Positions 28,183-37,037 are shown, counted from the first letter of the stretch. The stretch: 53,285 nucleotides of DNA from an uncultured Cytophagales bacterium (GCA_937911505.1 CALEMF010000097.1:1-53285); one strand, 5' to 3'. Notes: a model not told the origin generated them from the letters alone. Numbers and translations: made by a program.

Positions 28183-28935
28183 ATGCTAAAAATTAGTAAT
28201 TTAAAAGCGAATATAGACGATAAAGAAATCCTCAAAGGAATTGACCTAGAGGTAAAAGCAGGCGAAGTACATGCCATTATGGGACCAAATGGCTCTGGAA
28301 AGAGCACCTTAGCCTCTGTGTTAGCAGGCAGAGAAGAATATGAAGTGACAGACGGAACCGTTACTTTTTCAGGAAAAGACCTACTAGATCTTGCTCCTGA
28401 AGAGCGTGCAGGAGAAGGCATTTTCTTAGCTTTTCAATATCCCGTAGAGATTCCTGGAGTATCTACCACCAACTTTCTAAAAACAGCCCTTAACGAGATC
28501 AGAAAGTACAAAGGTATGGAACCCTTAGATGCAGTGCAGTTCTTAAAAATGATGAAAGAGAAAATGAAGTTGGTAGAAATTAGCGATACGTTATTGAAGC
28601 GTTCGCTCAATGAAGGCTTCTCTGGAGGAGAAAAGAAACGTAATGAGATTTTCCAAATGGCTATGCTTACCCCAAAACTGGCTATTTTAGATGAGACTGA
28701 TTCTGGCTTAGATATCGACGCGCTGCGTATTGTAGCCGAAGGAGTTAATAAGCTCAAAACGCCAGATAATGCTACTATTGTAGTCACTCACTACCAGCGC
28801 CTCTTAGAGTATATCGTACCAGACTATGTACACGTACTTTATAATGGGCGTATCGTTAAATCAGGCACAAAAGAATTGGCTTTGGAACTGGAAGAGAAAG
28901 GATACGACTGGATCAAAGCAGAAGTAGTAGCCTAA
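28183..28935 (+). CDS. sufC: Fe-S cluster assembly ATPase SufC
   Basis: 250 residues, an ABC ATPase: Walker A GPNGSGKST, Q-loop in FLAFQYPVEIPGVS, the SufC-type signature FSGGEKKRNEI, Walker B LAILDETDSGLD and the H-loop VVTHYQR. SufC powers the SufBCD scaffold that builds Fe-S clusters in the cytoplasm. It is followed 78 bases later by sufD. No sufB lies next to it. Confidence 0.96.
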   Translation: MLKISNLKANIDDKEILKGIDLEVKAGEVHAIMGPNGSGKSTLASVLAGREEYEVTDGTVTFSGKDLLDLAPEERAGEGIFLAFQYPVEIPGVSTTNFLKTALNEIRKYKGMEPLDAVQFLKMMKEKMKLVEISDTLLKRSLNEGFSGGEKKRNEIFQMAMLTPKLAILDETDSGLDIDALRIVAEGVNKLKTPDNATIVVTHYQRLLEYIVPDYVHVLYNGRIVKSGTKELALELEEKGYDWIKAEVVA

Positions 28936-29013
28936 CTTTATTTTCTTATTTTGTATACAACGCTGGCTGTACGCCCGTTGTATGTATGATTATACCTCAT
29001 AATTCCATCAACT

Positions 29014-30324
29014 ATGTTGGCAGAAAAGACATTTACAAGCGATTTTATAGATCATTACACCCACTTTGAAGAAACGTTAGGGCCAAGAACAGCCTCTACC
29101 TTTCATAAAAAGCGACAGGAAGCGTTAACTACTTTAAAGGATTTACTTTTTCCACATATCAAGCAAGAAGCTTGGAAGTATACCAACTTGAGAGCATTGG
29201 CCAAAGAAAGCTTTCAGTTGGCCACTCCTTCTACTGTCAGCCAGCAACCCGACTGGTTGAAAAGTCCAGAAGAGGCCAATGTGTTAGTATTTATTAATGG
29301 ATTCTACAAAGAAGAGTGGTCGAAGGTAATTTCGCCTAAAACCCAACTCGACTTGCTTACTTGGGAAGAAGCAGAGCAAGCGAATTATACTTTACTAACA
29401 ACTCACGCAGGGAAGATTGCTACTACCCAAAGTGACTATTTCAATACTTTGAATCTTGCTTACACCCAGCAAGGGCTTGTCATGCATGTAAACAAGAACC
29501 AAGCGGTAGAAGCACCCATTATTATCTACCAAATTATTGATACCAGCCAACCTGTTGCTGTACAACCCAGAAATTTGGTAGTAGTAGGAGAAAACGCACA
29601 GGCAAAGTTGGTGGAAATTCATCAGACTGTTGGTCCTGAAGAAGGGAAAGCTTTCCTAAACGAAGTGAGTGAGTTTTTTGTGGAGAAAAATGCTCGGCTT
29701 AGTTATTATAAGCTACAGCATGAGCTACAGCCCATCACTCATATCAATACTACACAAGTATTACAGAAAGATCATAGCTTTTTTGGGGCTACCACCATTT
29801 CTCTAGAAGGTGGCTTAATTCGCAATAACCTCAATATTGAGATTGCGGGTGAGCACTGTGAGTCATTTATGACGGGGCTTTCTGTATTAAGCGGGAAGAC
29901 ACACGTAGATCATCATACCATCGCTGACCACCAAGTGCCTCACTCCTACAGTAATGAGTTGTATAAGGGTATCTTCGACGATAGGTCTACCGGAGTATTC
30001 AACGGAAAGGTGTTTGTACGCCCTCAAGCACAGAAGACGAATGCTTTTCAGCAAAACCGGAACATCCTGCTTACAGATACGGCTAGCATTTATACCAAAC
30101 CGCAACTCGAGATTTGGGCTGATGATGTAAAATGCTCTCACGGAGCCACTACAGGTCAGCTTGACGAAGACGCTTTGTTTTATTTACGTACCAGAGGCAT
30201 ACCAGAGGAACGGGCAAAAGCGTTATTACTTACTGCCTTTGCAGGAGAAGTATTAGAACGCATAGACTTAGCCTTTTTTAAAGCCTACTGCGAAAACTAT
30301 ATACATACACGATTGTCTAATTGA
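29014..30324 (+). CDS. sufD: Fe-S cluster assembly protein SufD
   Basis: 436 residues, the beta-helix scaffold protein. Family landmarks: EAWKYTNLRAL near residue 50, FINGFYKEEWS, the beta-helix through HVDHHTIADHQVPHSYSNELYKGI and FNGKVFVRPQAQKTNAFQQNRNILL, and the conserved C-terminus CSHGATTGQLDEDALFYLRTRGI. SufD pairs with SufB and SufC; the conserved His of VPHSYS is present. Likely in an operon with sufC. Confidence 0.94.
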   Translation: MLAEKTFTSDFIDHYTHFEETLGPRTASTFHKKRQEALTTLKDLLFPHIKQEAWKYTNLRALAKESFQLATPSTVSQQPDWLKSPEEANVLVFINGFYKEEWSKVISPKTQLDLLTWEEAEQANYTLLTTHAGKIATTQSDYFNTLNLAYTQQGLVMHVNKNQAVEAPIIIYQIIDTSQPVAVQPRNLVVVGENAQAKLVEIHQTVGPEEGKAFLNEVSEFFVEKNARLSYYKLQHELQPITHINTTQVLQKDHSFFGATTISLEGGLIRNNLNIEIAGEHCESFMTGLSVLSGKTHVDHHTIADHQVPHSYSNELYKGIFDDRSTGVFNGKVFVRPQAQKTNAFQQNRNILLTDTASIYTKPQLEIWADDVKCSHGATTGQLDEDALFYLRTRGIPEERAKALLLTAFAGEVLERIDLAFFKAYCENYIHTRLSN

Positions 30325-30440
30325 TTTTTTGTCGAAAGCCTATTTTTTTACTTTATACTTAGGGCTTTGATATTGACAGAAAACCAAAATTATTTTTTTT
30401 TTGTTTTTGAGAACAGGCTTTTGATTAATCTTCAAGTACT

Positions 30441-30662
30441 ATGGAAAGTTTAAAAGTTGAAACTGTTTTGAAAGATGCAGTGGTGTCGTGCGCTGACGAA
30501 ACTGGCTGGGCCAACTTAGCAGAGATTGGTGCAGTACTAAGAAAGAATGGCGTCAAATATGGGAAATTGTGGCGTTTTATTAATGATTACCCACATATTG
30601 TCGAGACTAAAATCGATACTTCTACAACACCACCTGCTATTTACGCAAAACTAACAAAGTAA
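30441..30662 (+). CDS. LOTUS/OST-HTH-like mini-protein
   Basis: 73 residues made of one domain. The pattern DETGWANLAEIGAVLRKNG, then YGKLWRFINDYPHIVETKID matches the layout of the LOTUS (OST-HTH) winged-helix: a Trp-x-x-Leu-x-x-Leu-Gly helix, a Tyr-Gly turn, and a helix ending before the beta wing. LOTUS domains bind RNA and G-quadruplexes and often sit in larger nucleases; free-standing ones are rare. The call rests on pattern only. It follows sufD by 116 bases and has a hairpin after it. Confidence 0.6.
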   Translation: MESLKVETVLKDAVVSCADETGWANLAEIGAVLRKNGVKYGKLWRFINDYPHIVETKIDTSTTPPAIYAKLTK

Positions 30663-30677
30663 TTTTTATAAAGAAGT

Positions 30678-30700
30678 ACCGCTAGTTACTAGCGGTGCTT
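30678..30700 (+). terminator. Hairpin after the LOTUS-like gene
   Basis: ACCGCTAG (30678-30685) pairs with CTAGCGGT (30689-30696), 3-base loop, followed by GCTTT. Weak tail, so a partial terminator at best. Confidence 0.5.
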
Positions 30701-30713
30701 TCCACTTATCTAC

Positions 30714-31115
30714 ATGAACTACAATTTCTACCGTAAGCCGTATCTTCCTATTTTCTATTCAGTTATAGCCGCTACGATAGTAGTCTACTTACGGTACAAG
30801 GTGGTAATAGACAAAGACGTCACCGTCGCGCTTGTTTTTTTGAGTTTTGCGGTAGGCTTCTGGTATATATTTACGCCTTATGTCAGTATCAAAGAAAATG
30901 AGCTGCGCATTAATAACTCTCCTCTTCATGTCATCATTTTACCACATACAAAGATAAGCCATGTGCAAACTTCGCCTGCTCGTATAACGCTATACGATCA
31001 AAAACAAAACTATTTTCCCATTTTACTTTACAAAATTTTTGGTAACAAAAAGGCGCTCTTGCAGAAGGTTCTACAAGAGCGCTACCCAAGTGAAGACCGG
31101 GCGTTAGGCAACTAA
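30714..31115 (+). CDS. Small membrane protein with PH-like cytoplasmic part
   Basis: 133 residues. Two membrane segments (LPIFYSVIAATIVVYLRY and VALVFLSFAVGFWYIF) are followed by a beta-strand-rich soluble part (VSIKENELRINNSPLHVIIL, ISHVQTSPARITLYDQ) and a basic C-terminal helix. This resembles the small bacterial PH-like (YdbT/YdbS-type) membrane proteins, but the resemblance is weak. Its 3' end overlaps the convergent ytxJ gene by 12 bases. Confidence 0.6.
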   Translation: MNYNFYRKPYLPIFYSVIAATIVVYLRYKVVIDKDVTVALVFLSFAVGFWYIFTPYVSIKENELRINNSPLHVIILPHTKISHVQTSPARITLYDQKQNYFPILLYKIFGNKKALLQKVLQERYPSEDRALGN

Positions 31116-31442
31116 TACTTGTGCTTTAATGTCTTCGTAGCTAATGGCTATATGGGAGGCATCGTAAATACAAACTCCCTTACGTATGAACAATACCTGT
31201 GGAGATTCGTGTACTACCTTAAAGGTAGCAGCTACTTTATTTGAAAGGTCTCTGTATTGTATTAAATCCAAAAAAAATGGCTTTACGGGTGTATTGTCTT
31301 GCCAAGCGCGCTCCAAACGTGCTAAAGCAGCCCCGCTAATAGCGCAACGTGTGCTATGTTTAAAAATAATGATATCACTTTCTTGAGAAACCGCAATGGC
31401 TTCAGTGAGTGCTGCTTCCGTTGTTAAGTGTGTCCAGTTCAT
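31104..31442 (-). CDS. ytxJ: Monothiol bacilliredoxin-like YtxJ
   Basis: 112 residues with a thioredoxin-like fold. The motif IIFKHSTRCAISGAA holds the single active-site Cys with Ser and Arg as in YtxJ (DUF2847); HESPQVLFIRKG has the cis-Pro. YtxJ (BrxC) is a bacillithiol-linked redox protein that removes bacillithiol from protein cysteines, so the host probably makes bacillithiol, as is known in Bacteroidetes. Cytoplasmic. No partner gene adjacent. Confidence 0.85.
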   Translation of the reverse strand: MNWTHLTTEAALTEAIAVSQESDIIIFKHSTRCAISGAALARLERAWQDNTPVKPFFLDLIQYRDLSNKVAATFKVVHESPQVLFIRKGVCIYDASHIAISYEDIKAQVLVA

Positions 31443-31502
31443 GAAAAAAAATATAATTTGTTATTATGAACGTACACCCAGATGAAAAAGTTTAAGCCTG
31501 TA

Positions 31503-32282
31503 TTACTCCTTATCTTGGTTAACGTCTTCTTCTTCTTTCATTTCCGTCTTGCTTTCTTTAGGTGCCACTGGTACCTCTCTAGGCTGTGCCCAGATTTCAT
31601 TTTCTTTTCTATCGTAGGTGGGTTTACGTACTTTTTCTCTTTGCCAACGAGGAATATCGCTTTTCCTCACCCCGATAAGCGGTAGACGGTTTAAACCTTT
31701 CTTTAGCTTACGTGCATCGTAAGGCTTTTTATAAAAGTCTTTTTGACGAGTTTTAGTAGTAACCTTTCTAGGCGCTTTTTTGACTACGATAAAGCCACGA
31801 TACTCTGAGAGTTTCTTATTAAGTTTTGCTCTACGCTTTTGAATGTCTTGGTAATTATAAGGAATTGTTCCTCGGTAACTAGCGCGTTGCTTATCGGTTT
31901 TTCGAGCGGCTCTTTGTATACGGTTGAGGTCTTTAGCAAGCACTGTACCTGAATAACGGCCTTTTTTACGATTACTTTTATCGATACGTTTTTGGCGCTT
32001 TTCAATGCCTTTGGTAGGAATATCACCTGAGTAGTCACTAGTAATTACCTTAGCAGCAGGATAAACCGCTACAGGTCCTGTAAACTTTCCTATCCCGGTA
32101 GCTTTGTTAGGTCTTTTTTGTCTACCTGCTCTGTGTCGTTGTTTTTTGGCTCTCTTCTTATCTTTTTTAATCCTCTTTTTGACCTTGGGCGTTTTCTGCG
32201 CATAAGCGATTGAGGTAGGTACAACTTGTACCCCTACAAAAGGCAAGAAAAAAAGGAATATATATGGAATAGCGTGTTTCAT
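31503..32282 (-). CDS. Exported basic repeat protein, unknown family
   Basis: 259 residues. A signal peptide (YIFLFFLPFVGVQV..., ending near SIAYAQ) precedes a very Lys/Arg-rich chain. Four repeats of a Tyr-x-Gly-x-Ile/Val core (YSGDI 84, YSGTV 110, YRGTI 136, YRGFI 161) are spaced 26, 26 and 25 residues and separated by basic amphipathic helices. The C-terminus is acidic (KTEMKEEEDVNQDKE). No family recognised. It lies 19 bases downstream of a small basic lipoprotein gene and likely forms an operon with it. Strongly charged exported proteins like this may bind cell-surface polyanions, but that is a guess. Confidence 0.7.
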   Translation of the reverse strand: MKHAIPYIFLFFLPFVGVQVVPTSIAYAQKTPKVKKRIKKDKKRAKKQRHRAGRQKRPNKATGIGKFTGPVAVYPAAKVITSDYSGDIPTKGIEKRQKRIDKSNRKKGRYSGTVLAKDLNRIQRAARKTDKQRASYRGTIPYNYQDIQKRRAKLNKKLSEYRGFIVVKKAPRKVTTKTRQKDFYKKPYDARKLKKGLNRLPLIGVRKSDIPRWQREKVRKPTYDRKENEIWAQPREVPVAPKESKTEMKEEEDVNQDKE

Positions 32283-32300
32283 ATGCTTGTAAGCAAAGCC

Positions 32301-32624
32301 TTAGAAAATACCCAAAAACTTCTTCTTTTTTTGTGGCTTTGATTTCTCATCATAAAACATGTTAGGATCTTTGTAGAAACCTTTGTCCGTTTTTTTCTGC
32401 TTCGCAATTTTTTTCTTACTACTAGGTTTCTTTCTTCGTTTTACCAAGCCTGTTTTGACACTTCTCTCTACTTGAATGTAACCTGCTTGTGTAGGGTCGT
32501 ATGTGCCGCCTTCTGCTACACTAATCGCACCTACTTCCATGTAAGCTGGACAACGTGCCTTTTGATTACAGGCCTGTGCCACTAAAACACATATAATACA
32601 TAGCAGTATTTCTTTTAACCTCAT
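32301..32624 (-). CDS. Small basic lipoprotein
   Basis: 107 residues from the ATG at 32624 (a TTG at 32642 would add six). Signal LKEILLCIICVLVAQAC has a lipobox with acylated Cys near residue 19, followed by NQKARCPAYMEVG and then a Lys-rich tail (KRRKKPSSKKKIAKQKK ... KPQKKKKFLGIF). No known family. Paired with the exported repeat protein downstream; both are basic and export-targeted, so they may act together at the envelope. Confidence 0.65.
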   Translation of the reverse strand: MRLKEILLCIICVLVAQACNQKARCPAYMEVGAISVAEGGTYDPTQAGYIQVERSVKTGLVKRRKKPSSKKKIAKQKKTDKGFYKDPNMFYDEKSKPQKKKKFLGIF

Positions 32625-32677
32625 GGGAAGACTTTTATTCAACGATACAACCTATTTAATATCTTATGAGATAACAC

Positions 32678-34681
32678 TTAAAACTTAAGTAATTGTTCTA
32701 TTCTTTGTCCTATACGTTCAAAAGGGAGAAACTGTTGCTCTAATACGGCTGTAAACGGAACAGGCGTATCTAAACTTGCTTCACGCATTACGGGCGCATC
32801 TAAGCAATAAAAACAATGTTCCCCTATCCAAGCAGCAATCTCTGCACCAATACCTCCTGTCAACGTGTCCTCGTGTACCACAAGAACTTTGCCCGTTTTC
32901 TCTACTGATTTCTTCACGGCTTCCTTGTCCCAAGGCAAGAGCGTACACAAATCGATGATGTCAGCGGTGGCGTCTGTACGCTTTTCCATCCATTGTTTTG
33001 CCCAGTGTACCCCTAGCCCATAGCTTACAATAGTCAAGTCTTCTCCTTGCATGGCGAGGCGCGCCTTTCCTATTTCACAAGTGTAGTAATCATCGGGAAT
33101 CTCATCGGTTAAAGAGCGATAAAGGTATTTGTGCTCAAAATAAAGGACTGGATTGGGCTCTTCAATCGCTGCATTGAGTAGCCCTTTTGCATCGTAAGGA
33201 TTAGAAGGATAAACAATTTTAAGTCCTGGTACGTGAAAAAACCAAGCTTCGTTAGATTGTGAATGAAAAGGTCCCGCCTGAGTATTCCCTCCTGTAGGCA
33301 TTCTGATCACCACATCTGCTTGTTGCCCCCATCGCCAGTGTAATTTAGCCAGATAGTTCACAATCTGGTTAAAAGCACAACTCACAAAGTCAGCAAACTG
33401 CATCTCTACCATGCTTTTATATCCCTTAATCGACAAGCCGATAGCCGTTCCTACAATAGCTGACTCACACAAAGGTGTATTTCTTACGCGTTCTGCTCCA
33501 AATTGCGTTAGCAAGCCTTCTGTAATTTTAAAAACCCCGCCATAGTCGGCAATGTCTTGCCCCATAAGAATTAAATTGGCGTGGCGCTCCATACTTTGGC
33601 GAAGCGCATCGGCAATGGCATCCACAAAGCGTTTTTGAGAAACCGTTGGGGTTTGAGGAGCCGTTACTTCCATTTCAAAGGGGAAGTATACCTCTGCTAA
33701 TTCTTTTTCTGGATCAGCGGTAGGTATTTCTGCTTCTGCTACAATGGCAAGCGCTTGGTCTATTTCTTCTTTTATACGTGTCCTAATCGACTCTATAATC
33801 CGCTCGTTAAGTACCTGCTCTTGCAACAAGAATTGCTCAAAGTTGACCACAGGATCTTTCTTTTGCCACGTTTCCATTAGTTCGTTGTGTACATATTTGG
33901 TTCCTGATGCCTCTTCGTGGCCGCGCATTCGAAAAGTAATGGCTTCAATAAGTATGGGCCGTGGTTTACGGCGTATCTCTTCTGCCACTTGGTAAATGGT
34001 TTCATAAACATCTAGTATGTTGTTGCCATCTACTTGGTAAGCATCTATGCCGTAGCCAATCCCTTTATCTGCTAAATGTTCACATCGGTACTGTTCCTTA
34101 TTAGGTGTAGAAAGGCCATAACCATTGTTTTCTACTAAAAAAATAATAGGTAACTGCCATACTGCCGCTACGTTGAGCGCTTCGTGAAATTCTCCCTCAC
34201 TTGTAGCCCCATCACCGCTAAAGGCAAGTGTTACGTTAGGCTCGTCGGTAAGCTTATTGGCCAAGGCAATCCCATCTCCTACAGATAACTGTGGGCCCAG
34301 GTGTGAGATCATACCTACAAGGCGATGCTCATTGGTACCAAAGTGGAAAGAGCGATCTCTTCCTTGGGTATAACCCATTTTCTTACCTTGCCACTGTGCA
34401 AAAAGCCGATCGAGGGGTAGCCCTCTTGCAGTAAAGACACCCAAATTCCTATGTAAAGGGAGGATATACTCTTCCTCTTGTAGGGCAAGGGTAGCTCCAA
34501 CTGCTACTGCTTCTTGTCCTATGCCTGAGAACCATTTGCTGATTTTCCCTTGTCGCAATAAGATAAGCATCTTTTCTTCGATCATACGAGGCTTTAACAA
34601 TGCCTTGTACAACTCTAGTAAAAGAATATCGGAAAAATTATTTCTATTATATGAAATAGCCACAGGTGTAGGAGAATTCAT
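32678..34681 (-). CDS. Fused alpha/beta E1 of 2-oxoacid (branched-chain) dehydrogenase
   Basis: 667 residues. The E1 alpha part (1 to about 335) has the thiamine-diphosphate motif GDGATSEGEFHEALNVAAVWQLPIIFLVENNGYGLS and the SGIGQEAVAVGA entry motif; the E1 beta part (about 345 to the end) has MGQDIADYGGVFKITEGLL, NTPLCESAIVGTAIG and VVHEDTLTGGIGAEIA. Such alpha-beta fusions are common in Bacteroidetes and oxidise branched-chain (or related) 2-oxoacids to acyl-CoA together with E2 and E3, which are not nearby. The product acyl-CoAs (isobutyryl-CoA and others) feed branched lipid synthesis or IcmF. Confidence 0.9.
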   Translation of the reverse strand: MNSPTPVAISYNRNNFSDILLLELYKALLKPRMIEEKMLILLRQGKISKWFSGIGQEAVAVGATLALQEEEYILPLHRNLGVFTARGLPLDRLFAQWQGKKMGYTQGRDRSFHFGTNEHRLVGMISHLGPQLSVGDGIALANKLTDEPNVTLAFSGDGATSEGEFHEALNVAAVWQLPIIFLVENNGYGLSTPNKEQYRCEHLADKGIGYGIDAYQVDGNNILDVYETIYQVAEEIRRKPRPILIEAITFRMRGHEEASGTKYVHNELMETWQKKDPVVNFEQFLLQEQVLNERIIESIRTRIKEEIDQALAIVAEAEIPTADPEKELAEVYFPFEMEVTAPQTPTVSQKRFVDAIADALRQSMERHANLILMGQDIADYGGVFKITEGLLTQFGAERVRNTPLCESAIVGTAIGLSIKGYKSMVEMQFADFVSCAFNQIVNYLAKLHWRWGQQADVVIRMPTGGNTQAGPFHSQSNEAWFFHVPGLKIVYPSNPYDAKGLLNAAIEEPNPVLYFEHKYLYRSLTDEIPDDYYTCEIGKARLAMQGEDLTIVSYGLGVHWAKQWMEKRTDATADIIDLCTLLPWDKEAVKKSVEKTGKVLVVHEDTLTGGIGAEIAAWIGEHCFYCLDAPVMREASLDTPVPFTAVLEQQFLPFERIGQRIEQLLKF

Positions 34682-34830
34682 CGCAAAGTGCTTAGTTCAA
34701 CATTATTTACCTATGTGAAATAAGAAGAAAAATGCCAACTATCCAATATTTCTTTACGTTTTGTAAGGGCTTTATCCTTATTATTGTAAAATAAATGGTT
34801 TTTACCACGTAAAAATGAAATATCTTCAAG

Positions 34831-36066
34831 ATGATTGCCTTTGATGAATTTACTTTAGAGAATGGTTTACGCGTCATTATACACCAAGATCATACTACTC
34901 CTATTGCTGCTTTCAACCTACTCTATGGTGTAGGTGCTAGAGACGAAGAAGAAGAGAAAACAGGATTTGCGCATCTTTTTGAACACTTAATGTTTGGCGG
35001 CTCAGCACATATTCCTTCCTATGATACCCCATTACAAGAAGTAGGTGGAGAGAACAATGCTTTTACAAGCAATGATATCACCAACTACTATGTTACCTTA
35101 CCAGTAGCAAACCTAGAAACGGCTTTCTGGCTAGAGTCAGACCGCATGTGGTCGCTTTCTTTCGACCCTAAGGTGCTTGAAGTGCAACGAAAAGTGGTCA
35201 TAGAAGAATTTAAACAACGCTATCTCAATCAACCTTATGGAGATGCTTGGCTGCATTTACGTCCTTTGGCCTACACACAGCACCCCTACCGTTGGAACAC
35301 CATCGGCAAGGATATTAGCCATATTGAAGAAGCTACTATGGAAGATGTGAAGCATTTTTTCTATCGTTACTACCGACCTAATAATGCTATTCTGGTTGTA
35401 GCAGGGGCAGTTACGGTAGAAGAGGTAAAGCAATTGGCTGAAAAATGGTTTGGTGATATACCACGGGGAAAAAAGTTTGGCAGAAAATACCCTAAAGAAC
35501 CTAAACAAACTACGGCACGAGTGAAAGAAGTAAGTGCAGATGTTCCATTGGATGCGCTCTATAAGGTATATCATATGGCGGCACGTACAGACAAAACGTA
35601 CCATACACACGACTTACTGAGCGATTTACTAGGAAGAGGAAAATCATCTCGTCTCTTTCATCGCTTAGTAAAAGAAAATAATATGTTTAATGATATTGGT
35701 GCTTATGTAACTGGTACTGTTGATAAGGGGTTACTGGTCATTCAAGGGAAGCTTAACCCTTCTGTAAAGCTCCCCGAGGCAAATCAAGTAATTGAAGCGA
35801 TTACTGAACAGATAAGAACCGAAGCTGTATCTGAGGAAGAATTGGTTAAAGTAACCAATAAAGCCATCTCAACGGTTACATTTGGAGAGACTGAGTTGCT
35901 TAACCGTGCGATGAGTTTGGCTTACTTTTCTTTTTTAGGAGAAACGGAAGCCGTAAACAAAGAGGTAGAGAAATTAGAGCAAATAACGCCTGCTCATATT
36001 CAAAAGGAAGCTAGTAAAATACTCGACAAAGAAAATTGTTCAACTTTATACTACAAAGCGATTTAG
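34831..36066 (+). CDS. M16 family zinc peptidase
   Basis: 411 residues, one M16 unit. The inverted zinc motif HxxEH is intact in GFAHLFEHLMFGGS near residues 46-56, and the downstream Glu is in VVIEEFKQRY. The C-terminal inactive-type half starts after YHMAARTDK and contains LLSDLLGRGKSSRLFHRL. No signal peptide, so it is cytoplasmic. M16 peptidases degrade small peptides or process proteins; single-unit members often act as pairs, but no second M16 gene is adjacent. Ends with a hairpin overlapping its stop. Confidence 0.9.
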   Translation: MIAFDEFTLENGLRVIIHQDHTTPIAAFNLLYGVGARDEEEEKTGFAHLFEHLMFGGSAHIPSYDTPLQEVGGENNAFTSNDITNYYVTLPVANLETAFWLESDRMWSLSFDPKVLEVQRKVVIEEFKQRYLNQPYGDAWLHLRPLAYTQHPYRWNTIGKDISHIEEATMEDVKHFFYRYYRPNNAILVVAGAVTVEEVKQLAEKWFGDIPRGKKFGRKYPKEPKQTTARVKEVSADVPLDALYKVYHMAARTDKTYHTHDLLSDLLGRGKSSRLFHRLVKENNMFNDIGAYVTGTVDKGLLVIQGKLNPSVKLPEANQVIEAITEQIRTEAVSEEELVKVTNKAISTVTFGETELLNRAMSLAYFSFLGETEAVNKEVEKLEQITPAHIQKEASKILDKENCSTLYYKAI

Positions 36067-36083
36067 TAAACTAAATCGCTTAG
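36056..36083 (+). terminator. Hairpin overlapping the stop of the M16 peptidase gene
   Basis: AAGCGATTTAG (36056-36066) pairs perfectly with CTAAATCGCTT (36071-36081), 4-base loop. The tail AGATTTTA is weak. Confidence 0.6.
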
Positions 36084-36483
36084 ATTTTAAGTCATTGAGT
36101 AGAAACTATCTAGTGCCGCTTTTCCCTTCTGCATTGCCTCTTCTTTGCGACTTATTTCTTTCAGCGCTGTTTCCTTGTGTATTGTCTCTAGTGTTATTGC
36201 TACTTGTTTATTGCTCTCTACTATTTTTTCGCAGGCTAAAAACAAGTAATCACCAAAAGGCAAAGGAAGTCAGGTACGAATTTCCTAGTTTGTAGGATAT
36301 AAGTTTTTGTTTAACAGTCTCTTGCTGTAATGAAAACTTAGCGTATATAGAATTTTCAGTAAGCGCTCCTATACAAAAAAGCTCAATACAATGTACTGAG
36401 CTTTTCTCGATGCTTATTAAAATCAACTTAAATTACTAACATTGATTTACCCTTTTAGGAGTAAATAATTTCTTTGCTCGTAA
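36067..36483. other. Intergenic region with two hairpins
   Basis: Over 400 bases between convergent genes. Besides the two hairpins given separately there is only a TTG-started 66-codon open frame rich in Leu/Phe that I judge spurious. Confidence 0.6.
36377..36405 (-). terminator. Terminator of the phasin-like gene
   Basis: AAAAGCTCA (36377-36385) pairs with TGAGCTTTT (36397-36405); on the minus strand it is followed by TTTGT, ending transcripts of the gene at 36484-37008. Confidence 0.75.
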
Positions 36484-37008
36484 CTACTCTTTACCAAAGG
36501 TAGTTGGATAAAAAGCTTTCATATAGTCTTTAGCCGTCTCTAACATTACATTGTAAGCGCCAAAACCTGAGGAAGAAAACTCCTTGAAAGGTTTAGCAAA
36601 AGGCTCAAACCAAAAAGAATAAAATTTATTCCAGTATTGGTTAAGCAAATCAATATTGTTATCCTCTCCTCTTAAGAATTCTTTCCCAAAGTAAGTCTTT
36701 GAAATTTCTTGTAGCATCTCTGTCCATTGTTTACCATAGTTGCCGTGCATCTTTTTTAGGTTATCAACGTGCGTATTGAGATACGATAAGTCTACGTCTG
36801 CGTGGGTTTTCAAAGAGGTGATTAAATCTTCTACAAGGGCTATCTGGGAAGTATACCACTCATCGTATACTTTAATAAAGGCTTCCACTATTTCTTTCTC
36901 GTCCATGGCCTTCTGCATCTTGAAGGAAGTCTCAACAAAGTTTTCCAGAAGCTTCGTTTGGGCTTTTGCCAAAATGTTTACTATTTCATTGGGTTGACTG
37001 GTCATCAT
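36484..37008 (-). CDS. Helical cytoplasmic protein, possibly phasin-like
   Basis: 174 residues, almost entirely predicted helix (IVNILAKAQTKLLENFVETSFKMQKAM; AFIKVYDEWYTSQIALVEDLITSL; aromatic NQYWNKFYSFWFEPFAKPFKEF). Repeating hydrophobic residues and Trp/Phe clusters recall phasins or PhaE-type PHA synthase subunits, but there is no decisive motif and no PHA gene near by. It has its own promoter and terminator. Confidence 0.5.
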   Translation of the reverse strand: MMTSQPNEIVNILAKAQTKLLENFVETSFKMQKAMDEKEIVEAFIKVYDEWYTSQIALVEDLITSLKTHADVDLSYLNTHVDNLKKMHGNYGKQWTEMLQEISKTYFGKEFLRGEDNNIDLLNQYWNKFYSFWFEPFAKPFKEFSSSGFGAYNVMLETAKDYMKAFYPTTFGKE

Positions 37009-37029
37009 GGGCTTTCATTAAACTTGTCA

Positions 37030-37037
37030 CAAAGGTA
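37030..37037 (-). promoter_or_regulatory. -7 element TACCTTTG before the phasin-like gene
   Basis: Minus-strand TACCTTTG, exact TAnnTTTG, 21 bases before the ATG; -33 element not clear. Confidence 0.45.

Noticed and set aside
36095..36295. 66-codon frame rich in Leu/Phe, possible small membrane protein
   Set aside because: Starts with TTG inside a hairpin-rich intergenic region right after a terminator-like stem, with no promoter or family signal.
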